A DNA stretch of 64,000 nucleotides from Nitrosomonas sp. Is79A3 (lineage in GTDB: Bacteria; Pseudomonadota; Gammaproteobacteria; Burkholderiales; Nitrosomonadaceae). Below are positions 34,088-42,114 of this stretch, piece after piece (within the stretch, counting starts at the first letter, position 1; the number at the start of each line of letters is the position of its first letter). The translations under genes and the position numbers were made by a program. The stretch spans positions 1,550,001 through 1,614,000 of the forward strand of contig NC_015731.1 in NCBI RefSeq assembly GCF_000219585.1, given 5' to 3'. A model generated the notes under the pieces. The model searched no databases, was not told the DNA's origin, and saw only the letters and a list, made by a program, of their open reading frames with translations.

Positions 34088-35175
34088 CCATAGTTAACCC
34101 AGGATTCGGCTGTTTGACTTTTGATCCTGCTCGGAGGAGTGAGAGGGTCAGGTTTTACCCAGGTCATTATATGGGTTCTATCAAGCCAGAAGGTGGGAAT
34201 GTAATTGACTCGTTATCGACAATTCTTAGCACCGATTTGCCAGCTTGTTCGGCATATCGCGGCATGCAAGAACGTGTGAACTGGCGTTATCTCGAACCAA
34301 GTGAAGGCGTGTACGATTTTAGTTTCATTCATACCCGCCTAACGCAGCTGCAGTTAAGCGGCGCTGATGTTAGAAAACTATGTATATTATTGGCGCAAAG
34401 AACTTTTACAAATAATCATTGCGTCCCGGATTACATGCTAACCGATCCTATCTATGAAGGTGGAGACCTTATACATTCTGGAGCTGGCAACGGTTACATG
34501 ATTAAGTGGCAAAATCCTTATGTTGTAGAAAAATTCCGTTTGATGGTAAATGCGATGGCCGCGTCTCTAAACAGCGGCGGTCTTGCGCTGCGTGACAATC
34601 CGCAGTTAGCTATGTTAGCAATTTCTGAAACCGCTGCCGGTAGCGCGGCTATTAATTATCCTTTGCACTATGCTGGGCTGGGCCAAGCTCAAGCGCATTT
34701 AGTGCAGGCTTTTCCACAAACGCTTGTCCGCCAAATAACTAATTATCCTGGGCCTTATCTTGACACCATTTTTACAAATATAGCAGCATCTGGAATAACG
34801 GCGGTCGGCGGGCCTGACTCTTTTGATAACGAACCGGGATTAGAGAGCAATCAAGGATATCCTGGAATTTATCCGCGACTCCGAACAAATAAAGATAATT
34901 ATGTAATAGTTATGGAGGTGCAGGGAAAAAATTATATTAATTCCGCCTTTAATGGCACTGGTTACGCTCCTACTGTGCAACAGTTGTTAGATTTTAATAA
35001 AGATCCTGCAAACTGGAACGCGCATATAATAATTTGGACACGGAGTACGGCTACCGGCAATTCAGGCACTGCTTTTGCAGACTACATTAATGTTCAAAAC
35101 TTGCTCAACGAGGCAGCTCAAACGGCAGATCCTTTTGGTGGACTAAATAGATTAAGACCGCTACGCATTAGGTAA
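34084..35175 (+). CDS. Glycoside hydrolase-like TIM-barrel protein
   Basis: A 363-residue protein. VNWRYLEPSEGVYDFSFI (65-82) is the conserved strand-loop of clan-A glycoside hydrolases (GH5/GH42-like). A candidate acid/base Glu lies in LAISE182, and a candidate nucleophile in VIVMEVQG near residue 287. No signal peptide is present, which fits a virion enzyme. Placed last in the tail fibre module, it may degrade host capsule or exopolysaccharide. Family and substrate are inferred. Confidence 0.68.
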   Translation: MTIVNPGFGCLTFDPARRSERVRFYPGHYMGSIKPEGGNVIDSLSTILSTDLPACSAYRGMQERVNWRYLEPSEGVYDFSFIHTRLTQLQLSGADVRKLCILLAQRTFTNNHCVPDYMLTDPIYEGGDLIHSGAGNGYMIKWQNPYVVEKFRLMVNAMAASLNSGGLALRDNPQLAMLAISETAAGSAAINYPLHYAGLGQAQAHLVQAFPQTLVRQITNYPGPYLDTIFTNIAASGITAVGGPDSFDNEPGLESNQGYPGIYPRLRTNKDNYVIVMEVQGKNYINSAFNGTGYAPTVQQLLDFNKDPANWNAHIIIWTRSTATGNSGTAFADYINVQNLLNEAAQTADPFGGLNRLRPLRIR

Positions 35176-35514
35176 TTAAGGCATAGTTACCCCGGCTGTT
35201 TTCTTAATTTTCGATTCTGCTTACGCGAGGATAAGTAATCATGGTATTTTTAATGGTATCTTCAAACATAAGATAATTTATATTCTTAAAAATCATCACT
35301 AATCTCAGGTTGTTTACAATTGAGTGGGAGTGATGTTTTATATATAACTTGATGATTTATAGTAATTAAATGGTTACATATCATTTACAATCTTATTCTA
35401 AATTGTGTAAAATTAGCGACTTATAAAAGTTTAGTTACACAATTTAGAAATCATTCTACAGAGTAATTGCAACTATCAACTCTGCTTATGATTTCTGTTC
35501 ATTAATGTGCAGAA
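35176..35514. other. Prophage/island junction region
   Basis: No gene. The base composition changes from the prophage average to strongly AT-rich. It contains a perfect 15-bp inverted repeat directly upstream of the integrase (separate entry). I could not identify an att core or tRNA end here. Confidence 0.45.
35396..35449. repeat. 15-bp inverted repeat upstream of the integrase
   Basis: TTCTAAATTGTGTAA (35396-35410) and its exact complement TTACACAATTTAGAA (35435-35449) are 24 bases apart, 65 bases before the integrase start. It could be an integrase or regulator binding site, or the arms of an attachment site. A terminator is unlikely, as there is no T run. Confidence 0.75.
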
Positions 35515-36777
35515 ATGACATCAAACTTAGTCCCTAAAAAACAACCAAATCGCTCCAAAAGAGAAGCGTTTGATATCTATGATGGTGAAGTTAAGATCTA
35601 TAGAACAACTTCAAAAATTTGGCAATTCCAAATGTGGATCAGCGAAGAACAAAAATATGTTAGAGAAACGCTTAAAACTGAGAATAGAGAAGATGCTATT
35701 GATAATGCTAAGAAGAAATACATCTTTTATAAAGCAAAGATCCACAATAACGAAAAAATATTCTCAATTACAGCTCAAGAATTGAGAGATCATTTCTTAA
35801 TTTATGTTCAGAATCAGGTTGAGAATCGGCAATTATCAAAAGGTAGATTAATGAACATAAAAACCTATACAAAACATTACCTTGATTTTGTTGGCAAAAA
35901 TACCAAGATTCAAAATATTGATACAAAAAAATTTAGAGAATACTTGGCTTTTCGTCGAATGAAAAAATCGGATATTTTAGCAACCGTTGTTCGTAATGAA
36001 TCAATTACAATTAAACAGATGTATGCATTCGGTCAATCTGAGGGATTTTTAAAACAAACATACATCCTGGATTTTGGCGTTATTAAAGTCCCTAAAGATG
36101 AATCAGTTCGAGAAGCATATACGAGTGAAGAATACAAACAGTTAACTATCTACTCTAAAAATTGGTATAAAGCGAAAGATGTACAGAATGACCAGGAAAA
36201 ATACTACAGACGTTTGATAAATGATTTCATCATTCTGATGGCAAATGGCGGATTTAGAACTCAAGAATTGAGACTGCTCAAGTGGAAAGATATAAAAAAC
36301 ATTTCCTTAACAGAAAAGGAAACTTTTGCAGAGCTGATTATCCGAGCTGAAAATTCAAAAGTGAATAAAAATCGGACGATTGAAGTGAGGCGAGGTGATG
36401 TCTTTGAACGGATTCGATTGTATTCAAAATATACTGAACGAGAAGACCATGTGTTTTCAGCTTATATCAAAAACACAGTTATTGATAAAAAGCACCTTTA
36501 CAATTACTTCAATAAGCTAGTTTCTAAGGTTAAGACAAAATTTCCTGGTTTTGATGATACCAAGACACTTTATTCGTTAAGACATCTTTGGATAACTATG
36601 AGGATTTTGGCTGGACTTAATGTTTATGACATAGCTAAAATTAGTGGCACTTCACTCCAGCAGATTCAACATCATTACGATGCTGCACAAAGTTTAGTTA
36701 CCAGTCGTAAGATGAATAAGAATACTCTTCGCTTTGATAGTCATGGTAATGTGATAATCGAAAGTGAAGATTCTTAG
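35515..36777 (+). CDS. Tyrosine-type site-specific integrase
   Basis: A 420-residue protein. An N-terminal DNA-binding region is followed by a SAM-like core-binding domain (about 95-195). The catalytic domain shows the first Arg in NGGFRTQELR (about 248), a Lys in the beta-hairpin (NSKVNKNRTIEV), LRHLW (second Arg and His replacement region, about 360) and the nucleophile Tyr in QQIQHHYD near residue 390. It is AT-rich like the following island rather than the prophage. It may serve the island, the prophage or both. Confidence 0.92.
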   Translation: MTSNLVPKKQPNRSKREAFDIYDGEVKIYRTTSKIWQFQMWISEEQKYVRETLKTENREDAIDNAKKKYIFYKAKIHNNEKIFSITAQELRDHFLIYVQNQVENRQLSKGRLMNIKTYTKHYLDFVGKNTKIQNIDTKKFREYLAFRRMKKSDILATVVRNESITIKQMYAFGQSEGFLKQTYILDFGVIKVPKDESVREAYTSEEYKQLTIYSKNWYKAKDVQNDQEKYYRRLINDFIILMANGGFRTQELRLLKWKDIKNISLTEKETFAELIIRAENSKVNKNRTIEVRRGDVFERIRLYSKYTEREDHVFSAYIKNTVIDKKHLYNYFNKLVSKVKTKFPGFDDTKTLYSLRHLWITMRILAGLNVYDIAKISGTSLQQIQHHYDAAQSLVTSRKMNKNTLRFDSHGNVIIESEDS

Positions 36778-37347
36778 AGAATTATTGCATGGATGCATAT
36801 TTTGAAGCATTTGATTTGTTTGAACTACTACAATTTACACATTGCCTTAAACTATCATCAAAACGCCATTCGAACGTTTTTGATTCATTTTCTTAATTGT
36901 TTATTTGTTAGTTTGGTTTTAACGGCCAAAAAATATTCAAATCTAAATCATAAGATCAAGAATGCTTTGTCAATGCCCTGTTATGATACTTTTTGTAAAG
37001 TAACAGAAGTACATGAAAATACTGGGAGTTACTTAACAAAAAGTAGAGCCAATTATTATGTGCTTCAAGGTAGGAAATTCAGCAGGAAAGATGATTGCTT
37101 AAATTTGAGAGTAAATTATAGAAATGTCGAGATGTGTAATTAAAATTGTCAAAAGAAAATCCAGCGATTAAATTTTCCATACAATCTCCACGTCATTTAC
37201 TTAGAACTGTAACAGGACTTTATTCATTGAGGACAGCTTTTACCTAGATAATTCGAATGGAAATTTCCCTTACTTAAGAGTATATCTATAAATAAAAAGG
37301 TTTATTGATGAATCAGTTTTTTTGTTATCTATTCGAGGTGAGCATAA
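36778..37347. other. AT-rich gap after the integrase
   Basis: A 116-codon ORF (36793-37143) exists, but it lacks a ribosome binding site and has the low-complexity composition expected by chance in AT-rich DNA, so I do not call it. A GAGGTGA ribosome binding site at the right end serves the next gene. Nothing else is seen. Confidence 0.4.
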
Positions 37348-38655
37348 ATGCAATTATTTAGGATGTCAGATATTACAAGACATGTCTTTAAGCTACTAAC
37401 AATAGTATTTGTAAATTTGGTTGTCTCTACTACTTTAGCAGCTGACCCCGTTGCCACGGAATCCAAGGCATCAGATTCTAAAACAACTGAGTCTAAACTT
37501 GCTGATACTAAAATTTCTGAATTCTCGCCTACATCCTCTCTTAAAGTTATATCGATTAATCCTACTCAGGCAAATTTAGGTCAGCAAATTACAATTAAAG
37601 TTGATGGACTTGCTGATGCAATCAAATTAGGAAAGGAAAAGTTTGAGCTAGGTAAATTAATTTTGTATATAGATGGTTATCGTTTAGATGGCCTGAATGC
37701 AGAATCTATTGATCCTTTAAATGACACTATAACTATTACACTTGGGCGTAATGACAAAAATAAAGATAAATGGATATCCTTACTCGGTAGTCCTTATCCT
37801 TTAATCCGGGCAGTAAAAGTAAATTTGGGTTATGGCGATCAACAAATATTACCTTCTGCCTCCGAGCAACATATTGAATTAATTGTTATTAAGAAAGAAT
37901 GGCTGATGTTTTATGTTGCACTGTTATTAGGAACTCTTATTATATTTTATAAGCTTGCCACTAAGTCCAATATTATTCGAGATTCAAATCCCCCCATGCC
38001 GGAGCCCGGTAAGAAGCCTTTCAGTTTGGCGAAGTTTCAAGCTTCATTTTGGTTTTTCCTAATATTTGCAGCTTTCTTATTTATTTGGATAGTGACAGGA
38101 GATCTTGCCAATACAATGACTGAGCAAGCCCTAATTCTCATGGGAATTGGAACTGGAACAGCATTGGGAGCTGCTATGATTGATAGTAGCAAACGAGAAA
38201 ATGTAGATATTCAATTGGATAAATTAAATCCAGATGAAAGTAAGTTGAATGCTGAAGTATTAGAACTTAAAGCAAAAATATCTAATTTACAATCAATAAT
38301 TAATGCTAATCCTCCAGGCACATCCGAAAATATGGAAGAACTTAGCAAGTCTAACATTCAGTTAGCTGAAAAGGAGGCTCAGCTTAGAGAAACGAATGAC
38401 AAAATTGCTGAAGTTAAAACGGCTCTTAGCAAGCCAGTTTCGGAAGGTTTTATGAGAGACTTATTGACTGATGCCAACGGTATCAGTTTTCATCGATTTC
38501 AGATGCTTGTTTGGACATTTGTTCTTGGCTTTATTTTTGTAGTAGAGGTATTTAAGACATTGAGAATGCCCGAATTTAGCCCGACTTTATTAGCTTTGAT
38601 GGGGATTAGTGCTGGTACTTATCTGGGGTTTAAGATTCCAGAACGGGTGAGTTGA
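37348..38655 (+). CDS. Exported IPT/TIG-like membrane protein with duplicated TM module
   Basis: A 435-residue protein. A signal peptide ends near residue 33 (VVSTTLAADP). A Lys/Ser/Thr linker and an Ig-like domain follow (LKVISINPTQANLGQQITIKV). One TM segment lies near residue 190. Two related membrane modules follow, at about 230-285 (SLAKFQASFWFFLIF ... LMGIGTGTALG) and about 375-430 (SFHRFQMLVWTFVLG ... LMGISAGTYLG), separated by a coiled coil. I recognise no named family. The pattern suggests an envelope scaffold or channel. Confidence 0.85.
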   Translation: MQLFRMSDITRHVFKLLTIVFVNLVVSTTLAADPVATESKASDSKTTESKLADTKISEFSPTSSLKVISINPTQANLGQQITIKVDGLADAIKLGKEKFELGKLILYIDGYRLDGLNAESIDPLNDTITITLGRNDKNKDKWISLLGSPYPLIRAVKVNLGYGDQQILPSASEQHIELIVIKKEWLMFYVALLLGTLIIFYKLATKSNIIRDSNPPMPEPGKKPFSLAKFQASFWFFLIFAAFLFIWIVTGDLANTMTEQALILMGIGTGTALGAAMIDSSKRENVDIQLDKLNPDESKLNAEVLELKAKISNLQSIINANPPGTSENMEELSKSNIQLAEKEAQLRETNDKIAEVKTALSKPVSEGFMRDLLTDANGISFHRFQMLVWTFVLGFIFVVEVFKTLRMPEFSPTLLALMGISAGTYLGFKIPERVS

Positions 38656-38772
38656 TGTTAAGACGTCATTAATGGCATTTAAATTTTTAAAAGAATTACA
38701 TTGTAAGATTGCATATTTTACTTGAAGTATTTTTATATGCTGATCTTGCATAATAATTACAAGTTGATCATC

Positions 38773-39069
38773 TTAATCTGGATTTACGGACCTTCCGGAA
38801 GCACTGGTTGCTTTTTCCACTTCCTCTTCGAAGAGCCGTTCTCTACACCAAGAAATCGCCGAAATGACTGAGTTTTTTTTATCTGTTTTTATTTCTGAAC
38901 TTTCCAAATATTTCTCAAAATGTGCTATTGCATCTTTACATTGATTATTGCTATATGCCATTTTAGCAAGATTATAATGATCTTCAGGGGTAAGTCCATT
39001 TGATGATTCAACAACAGTGGAAAATAAAAATATCAGACTAATCAACCAGCTTTGGCTTTTCGTTGTCAT
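38773..39069 (-). CDS. Small exported TPR-like protein
   Basis: Start set at the internal ATG with an AAGGGG ribosome binding site. The 98-residue product has a signal peptide (SWLISLIFLFSTVVESSNG) and one TPR-like helical pair (EDHYNLAKMAYSNNQCKDAIAHF). It is probably periplasmic, and follows the two-TM protein with a 32-base overlap. No specific function recognised. Confidence 0.75.
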   Translation of the reverse strand: MTTKSQSWLISLIFLFSTVVESSNGLTPEDHYNLAKMAYSNNQCKDAIAHFEKYLESSEIKTDKKNSVISAISWCRERLFEEEVEKATSASGRSVNPD

Positions 39070-39346
39070 TGTGACCCCTTTCGATTTTTTCTGTTGATTT
39101 AAAGTCAATACCTTTGGATATGGTTATTCCTAATACTAAAGCACCCATTAATACAAAAAAAGTACCAGGTGCAGCTTTTTTAATTATTATTTTGTTGTCC
39201 CTGAATGATCCTTCTACTTCCCCAGAATGTCCCCATATTCCTGCCATAAATAACTTGAATCCCATATAACATAATAAAACTCCGGTTACTAAGCTAGTTA
39301 TCTTGTATATAGTTACTGCAATTACCCTTGAAGTTTCAAGATCCAA
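39038..39346 (-). CDS. Two-TM membrane protein
   Basis: A 102-residue protein with two hydrophobic segments (about 12-34, ITSLVTGVLLCYMGFKLF, and about 60-78, GTFFVLMGALVLGITI) and a charged C-terminus. It is the first gene of a two-gene antisense operon and convergent with the IPT/TIG-like gene. Function unknown. Confidence 0.75.
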   Translation of the reverse strand: MDLETSRVIAVTIYKITSLVTGVLLCYMGFKLFMAGIWGHSGEVEGSFRDNKIIIKKAAPGTFFVLMGALVLGITISKGIDFKSTEKIERGHNDNEKPKLVD

Positions 39347-39802
39347 TGGTTCATCCTCACAAATTATAAATATTTTTCAACTTGCCACTCCATAACCTTA
39401 TTTCTGTCGTTCATTATTGATAGTTGGAATTTTAAGTTTCTTTTGCAAACTTTTATTGATATTAAATCAGTATCATATTGTAAGACAAAAATATTCTTTT
39501 ACAAAATTGTATAAAGCTTTACTGAGAGATTATTTCATTTTTGTTCTTGGCTTGATTGTCGTCATACAAGGAATAATAAACAAGACTACCTAGAATGGAT
39601 TAGGACAAATAGATTTCCGCTCATGAAAACATGGGTAGAAAATTATTGCCCAAAGTTGATTATATGTGTTAGTAAAAAAGTTACTTAGGGGATTATGCCT
39701 TAGCATTTGCTGATGATGGGTTAACATTTAATCTAGTTATGCTTTATTTTTAAGTGATTCTAGTTGTAGAATAATTACTGCACAATAAAAGGGGTTAATA
39801 CT
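39347..39802. other. AT-rich intergenic gap
   Basis: No gene, RNA or clear repeat is visible. It must contain the divergent promoters of the antisense pair and of the lipase-like gene, whose AAGGGG ribosome binding site lies at the right edge. Confidence 0.4.
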
Positions 39803-40969
39803 ATGAAGACAACCATAGCTTTATGTTTCGGTGTTTTTGCATTACTTATGGGATGTACCACAGCCGATACCGCTCAGGAGTCGAAAGGAGAAAAGTCGGT
39901 TCAAAGTCTAAACAATTCAATCGAAGCAAAGACATTGCCCGCTAACAAATACAATCTAATCACGGAAGATATATTTGATAAGGCTTATCAGAGTGAAATA
40001 GTGAAATACTGGGATGGTTATGGTAAGAACGGCAATTTTTCTGGGATAGATGGAGTGGAAATAAAATACAAGACATTTATTAGAAATGATGAAAAAGGAG
40101 CCATTGTCATTTCTAGCGGTCGGACGGAGGGGTATATCAAATACCAGGAATTAGTATATGACCTAGGCAAACAGGGTTACTCTATATATATAATGGATCA
40201 TCGTGGTCAGGGTTTTTCGGGAAGGATGACACAGAACAAGCAAATGGGTCATGTAAAAAAATTTGACGATTATGTAGAGGATCTGAAATATTTCGTTGAC
40301 AATGTTGTAAAACAGATTCCTCATAAAAATATATTTTTACTTGGACACTCGATGGGTGGTGGTATTGCAACACTTTATATTGAGAAATATCCTGACGATT
40401 TTAAAGCAGCGGCGCTGTCATCTCCAATGCACGAACCAGGAGATCGTTTGCTTTTCATTAATGAAGGTTGTGGAGCAGTTCGGGCGACTCGTTGGTGGAG
40501 AGAAAATGTTTTTGGGATTAGTGAGCCTAGATATGTGGCTCTGAAAGGTGATTACAGTAGACCAGCATGCACTGGAAGTGAAGACGATTTAACACATAGC
40601 ATTGTACGTTGCACAAAGGTCGCCGATCTTTATGAAAATAAAAACTTCCATGATGTGAAACTGGGGGGGCCTTCAACACATTGGGCTGCTGAAGCTTGTG
40701 AAATTGCAGTAGAATTAAGATCTAAGAAAGAAACTAATAAAATTAAGATACCTGTACTGGTCTTACAGGCTGGTGATGATAAAGCAGTAAATTCGGATGG
40801 CCAAAATGAGTTTTGTAATAACCTCCAAAGCAACCCCAATAAACGTCGATGTTTTGGTGATAAACCGCAAATCATTCCAGGTGCCTACCATGAGCTTTTT
40901 ATTGAAAAAGACGAATTTCGTATACCAGCATTAACCAAAATTTTGGATTTCTTTGTGGAAAATCATTAA
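39803..40969 (+). CDS. Lipoprotein alpha/beta hydrolase, lysophospholipase-like
   Basis: A 388-residue protein. A signal peptide ends in the lipobox LLMGC (Cys 18). The serine hydrolase fold shows MDHRGQGFSGR (oxyanion region), the nucleophile elbow GHSMGGG (about 180-186) and a late catalytic His in GAYHELFIEK. The cap between them is Cys-rich. It resembles the monoacylglycerol lipase / lysophospholipase L2 group (COG2267). It is likely anchored in the outer membrane and acts on lipids. Confidence 0.85.
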   Translation: MKTTIALCFGVFALLMGCTTADTAQESKGEKSVQSLNNSIEAKTLPANKYNLITEDIFDKAYQSEIVKYWDGYGKNGNFSGIDGVEIKYKTFIRNDEKGAIVISSGRTEGYIKYQELVYDLGKQGYSIYIMDHRGQGFSGRMTQNKQMGHVKKFDDYVEDLKYFVDNVVKQIPHKNIFLLGHSMGGGIATLYIEKYPDDFKAAALSSPMHEPGDRLLFINEGCGAVRATRWWRENVFGISEPRYVALKGDYSRPACTGSEDDLTHSIVRCTKVADLYENKNFHDVKLGGPSTHWAAEACEIAVELRSKKETNKIKIPVLVLQAGDDKAVNSDGQNEFCNNLQSNPNKRRCFGDKPQIIPGAYHELFIEKDEFRIPALTKILDFFVENH

Positions 40970-41023
40970 CTAATATTTTTTTCTTGGGTGAGAATAGACC
41001 CTCTGTTAAACAAGGATCATAGG

Positions 41024-41055
41024 GTGGGGATTAGTTTGATTGTAATCTACCCCAC
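41024..41055. terminator. Possible hairpin terminator
   Basis: GTGGGG-ATTA pairs imperfectly with TAAT-CT-ACCCCAC, with a 2-base bulge. It lies 55 bases after the lipase-like gene. There is no T run, so this is only a weak terminator candidate, possibly shared with the convergent resolvase gene. Confidence 0.35.
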
Positions 41056-41127
41056 TTCTAAAACATCAGGCTAGTACAGATCAGTGATTTCTGAGTTGGA
41101 ATAGTGTCGATAATAGAATATGCTTTA

Positions 41128-41688
41128 CTAAGTTTGGGCCTCTGTTGTTAGTAATCTATATACCGAAGCTTTAGATAATTTATACGTTGCCATTAAATCT
41201 TTTATCAAAATCCCTTCAGAACGTTTCTGTTGCATTTCCTCAACTTGCTTATCTTTTAATTTGGATTTACGTCCAAAAGCAATTCCATTCTCTTTAGCCT
41301 TTTTTATACCCTCCATTTGGCGTTCTTTTCGAAGTTCTGTTTCAAACTCAGCAATACTGGCCAATATCCCAAAAAGTAATTTTCCTGTTGGACTGGTTGT
41401 ATCAATCGATTGATCAATAACTCGGAAGCCCACTCCCTTATGATTTAATTGTTTCAGGATATTGTGAAGATCAACGGTAGATCGAGCAAGCCTATCAAGC
41501 TTAGTGATAATTAATACATCGCCTTCTCGAACGTAATCCAGACAGTTTTTTAACTCTGGCCTGTTAGCAGTTACACCTGATCTCTTTTCTTGATAGATCT
41601 TGTCACATTGACTTTTGTTAAGCTTATCTACTTGCACGTCAAGAGATTGGCCTGTGCTGCTTACCCGAGCATATCCAACTAATTCCAT
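41128..41688 (-). CDS. Serine recombinase (resolvase/invertase family)
   Basis: A 186-residue protein of canonical small resolvase length. The catalytic Ser lies in YARVSSTGQ (residue 9/10), with the active-site arginines in KLDRLARS. The E helix runs FGILASIAEFETELRKER, and a C-terminal HTH is present (IKDLMATYKLSKASVYRLL). No Tn3-type transposase is seen, so it is a stray resolvase or one serving the island. A res-like inverted repeat covers its start. Confidence 0.93.
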   Translation of the reverse strand: MELVGYARVSSTGQSLDVQVDKLNKSQCDKIYQEKRSGVTANRPELKNCLDYVREGDVLIITKLDRLARSTVDLHNILKQLNHKGVGFRVIDQSIDTTSPTGKLLFGILASIAEFETELRKERQMEGIKKAKENGIAFGRKSKLKDKQVEEMQQKRSEGILIKDLMATYKLSKASVYRLLTTEAQT

Positions 41689-41733
41689 GTCTTATAATTC
41701 CTATAATGTTAGAAGAATATAATTATAAGACAT
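41687..41733. promoter_or_regulatory. res-like inverted repeat at the resolvase start
   Basis: ATGTCTTATAATT (41687-41699) and AATTATAAGACAT (41721-41733) form a perfect 13-bp inverted repeat overlapping the start codon. The half-sites resemble the TGTCTGATAATTT half-site of Tn3-type res. It is probably bound by the resolvase for recombination and autorepression. Confidence 0.65.
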
Positions 41734-42114
41734 TATTTGAGACATGTGTGCAATGATGTATCACAAACTATACTTTTTGATACGATATAAGTATCGAAAT
41801 TGCAAATAGAACAAAGTAGATTGGGTCATTTTTATGACATATCATTTGCCAGCGATTACGATATGAAATATATCTATCGAGAAAGATTACTTATACACAT
41901 ACTCCCATGTATATGTATTAATCAGGTTGCATCACATATAGAAACTTGCATCGATTCACATTGATCAACTTTAAACCGTGAGGATTAGTATTTCCAACTA
42001 AATTAATTATCATCATTGGGAATATCTGATAGTCTCATCCTACGGCTAAGGTAAATGCATACTCCATATTGGGTTTTCGAGAATTTGGAATTGAAATATT
42101 TTTGAAAGGTAGTC
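41734..42114. other. AT-rich gap before the ATPase-nuclease gene
   Basis: No gene or RNA recognised. It should carry the promoter of the downstream ATPase-nuclease gene, but no convincing boxes stand out. Confidence 0.35.

Noticed and set aside
36793..37143. 116-codon ORF after the integrase
   Set aside because: Low-complexity composition expected by chance in AT-rich DNA and no ribosome binding site.
41024..41055. Strong terminator after the lipase-like gene
   Set aside because: The stem is bulged and there is no T run, so it is kept only as a weak candidate.
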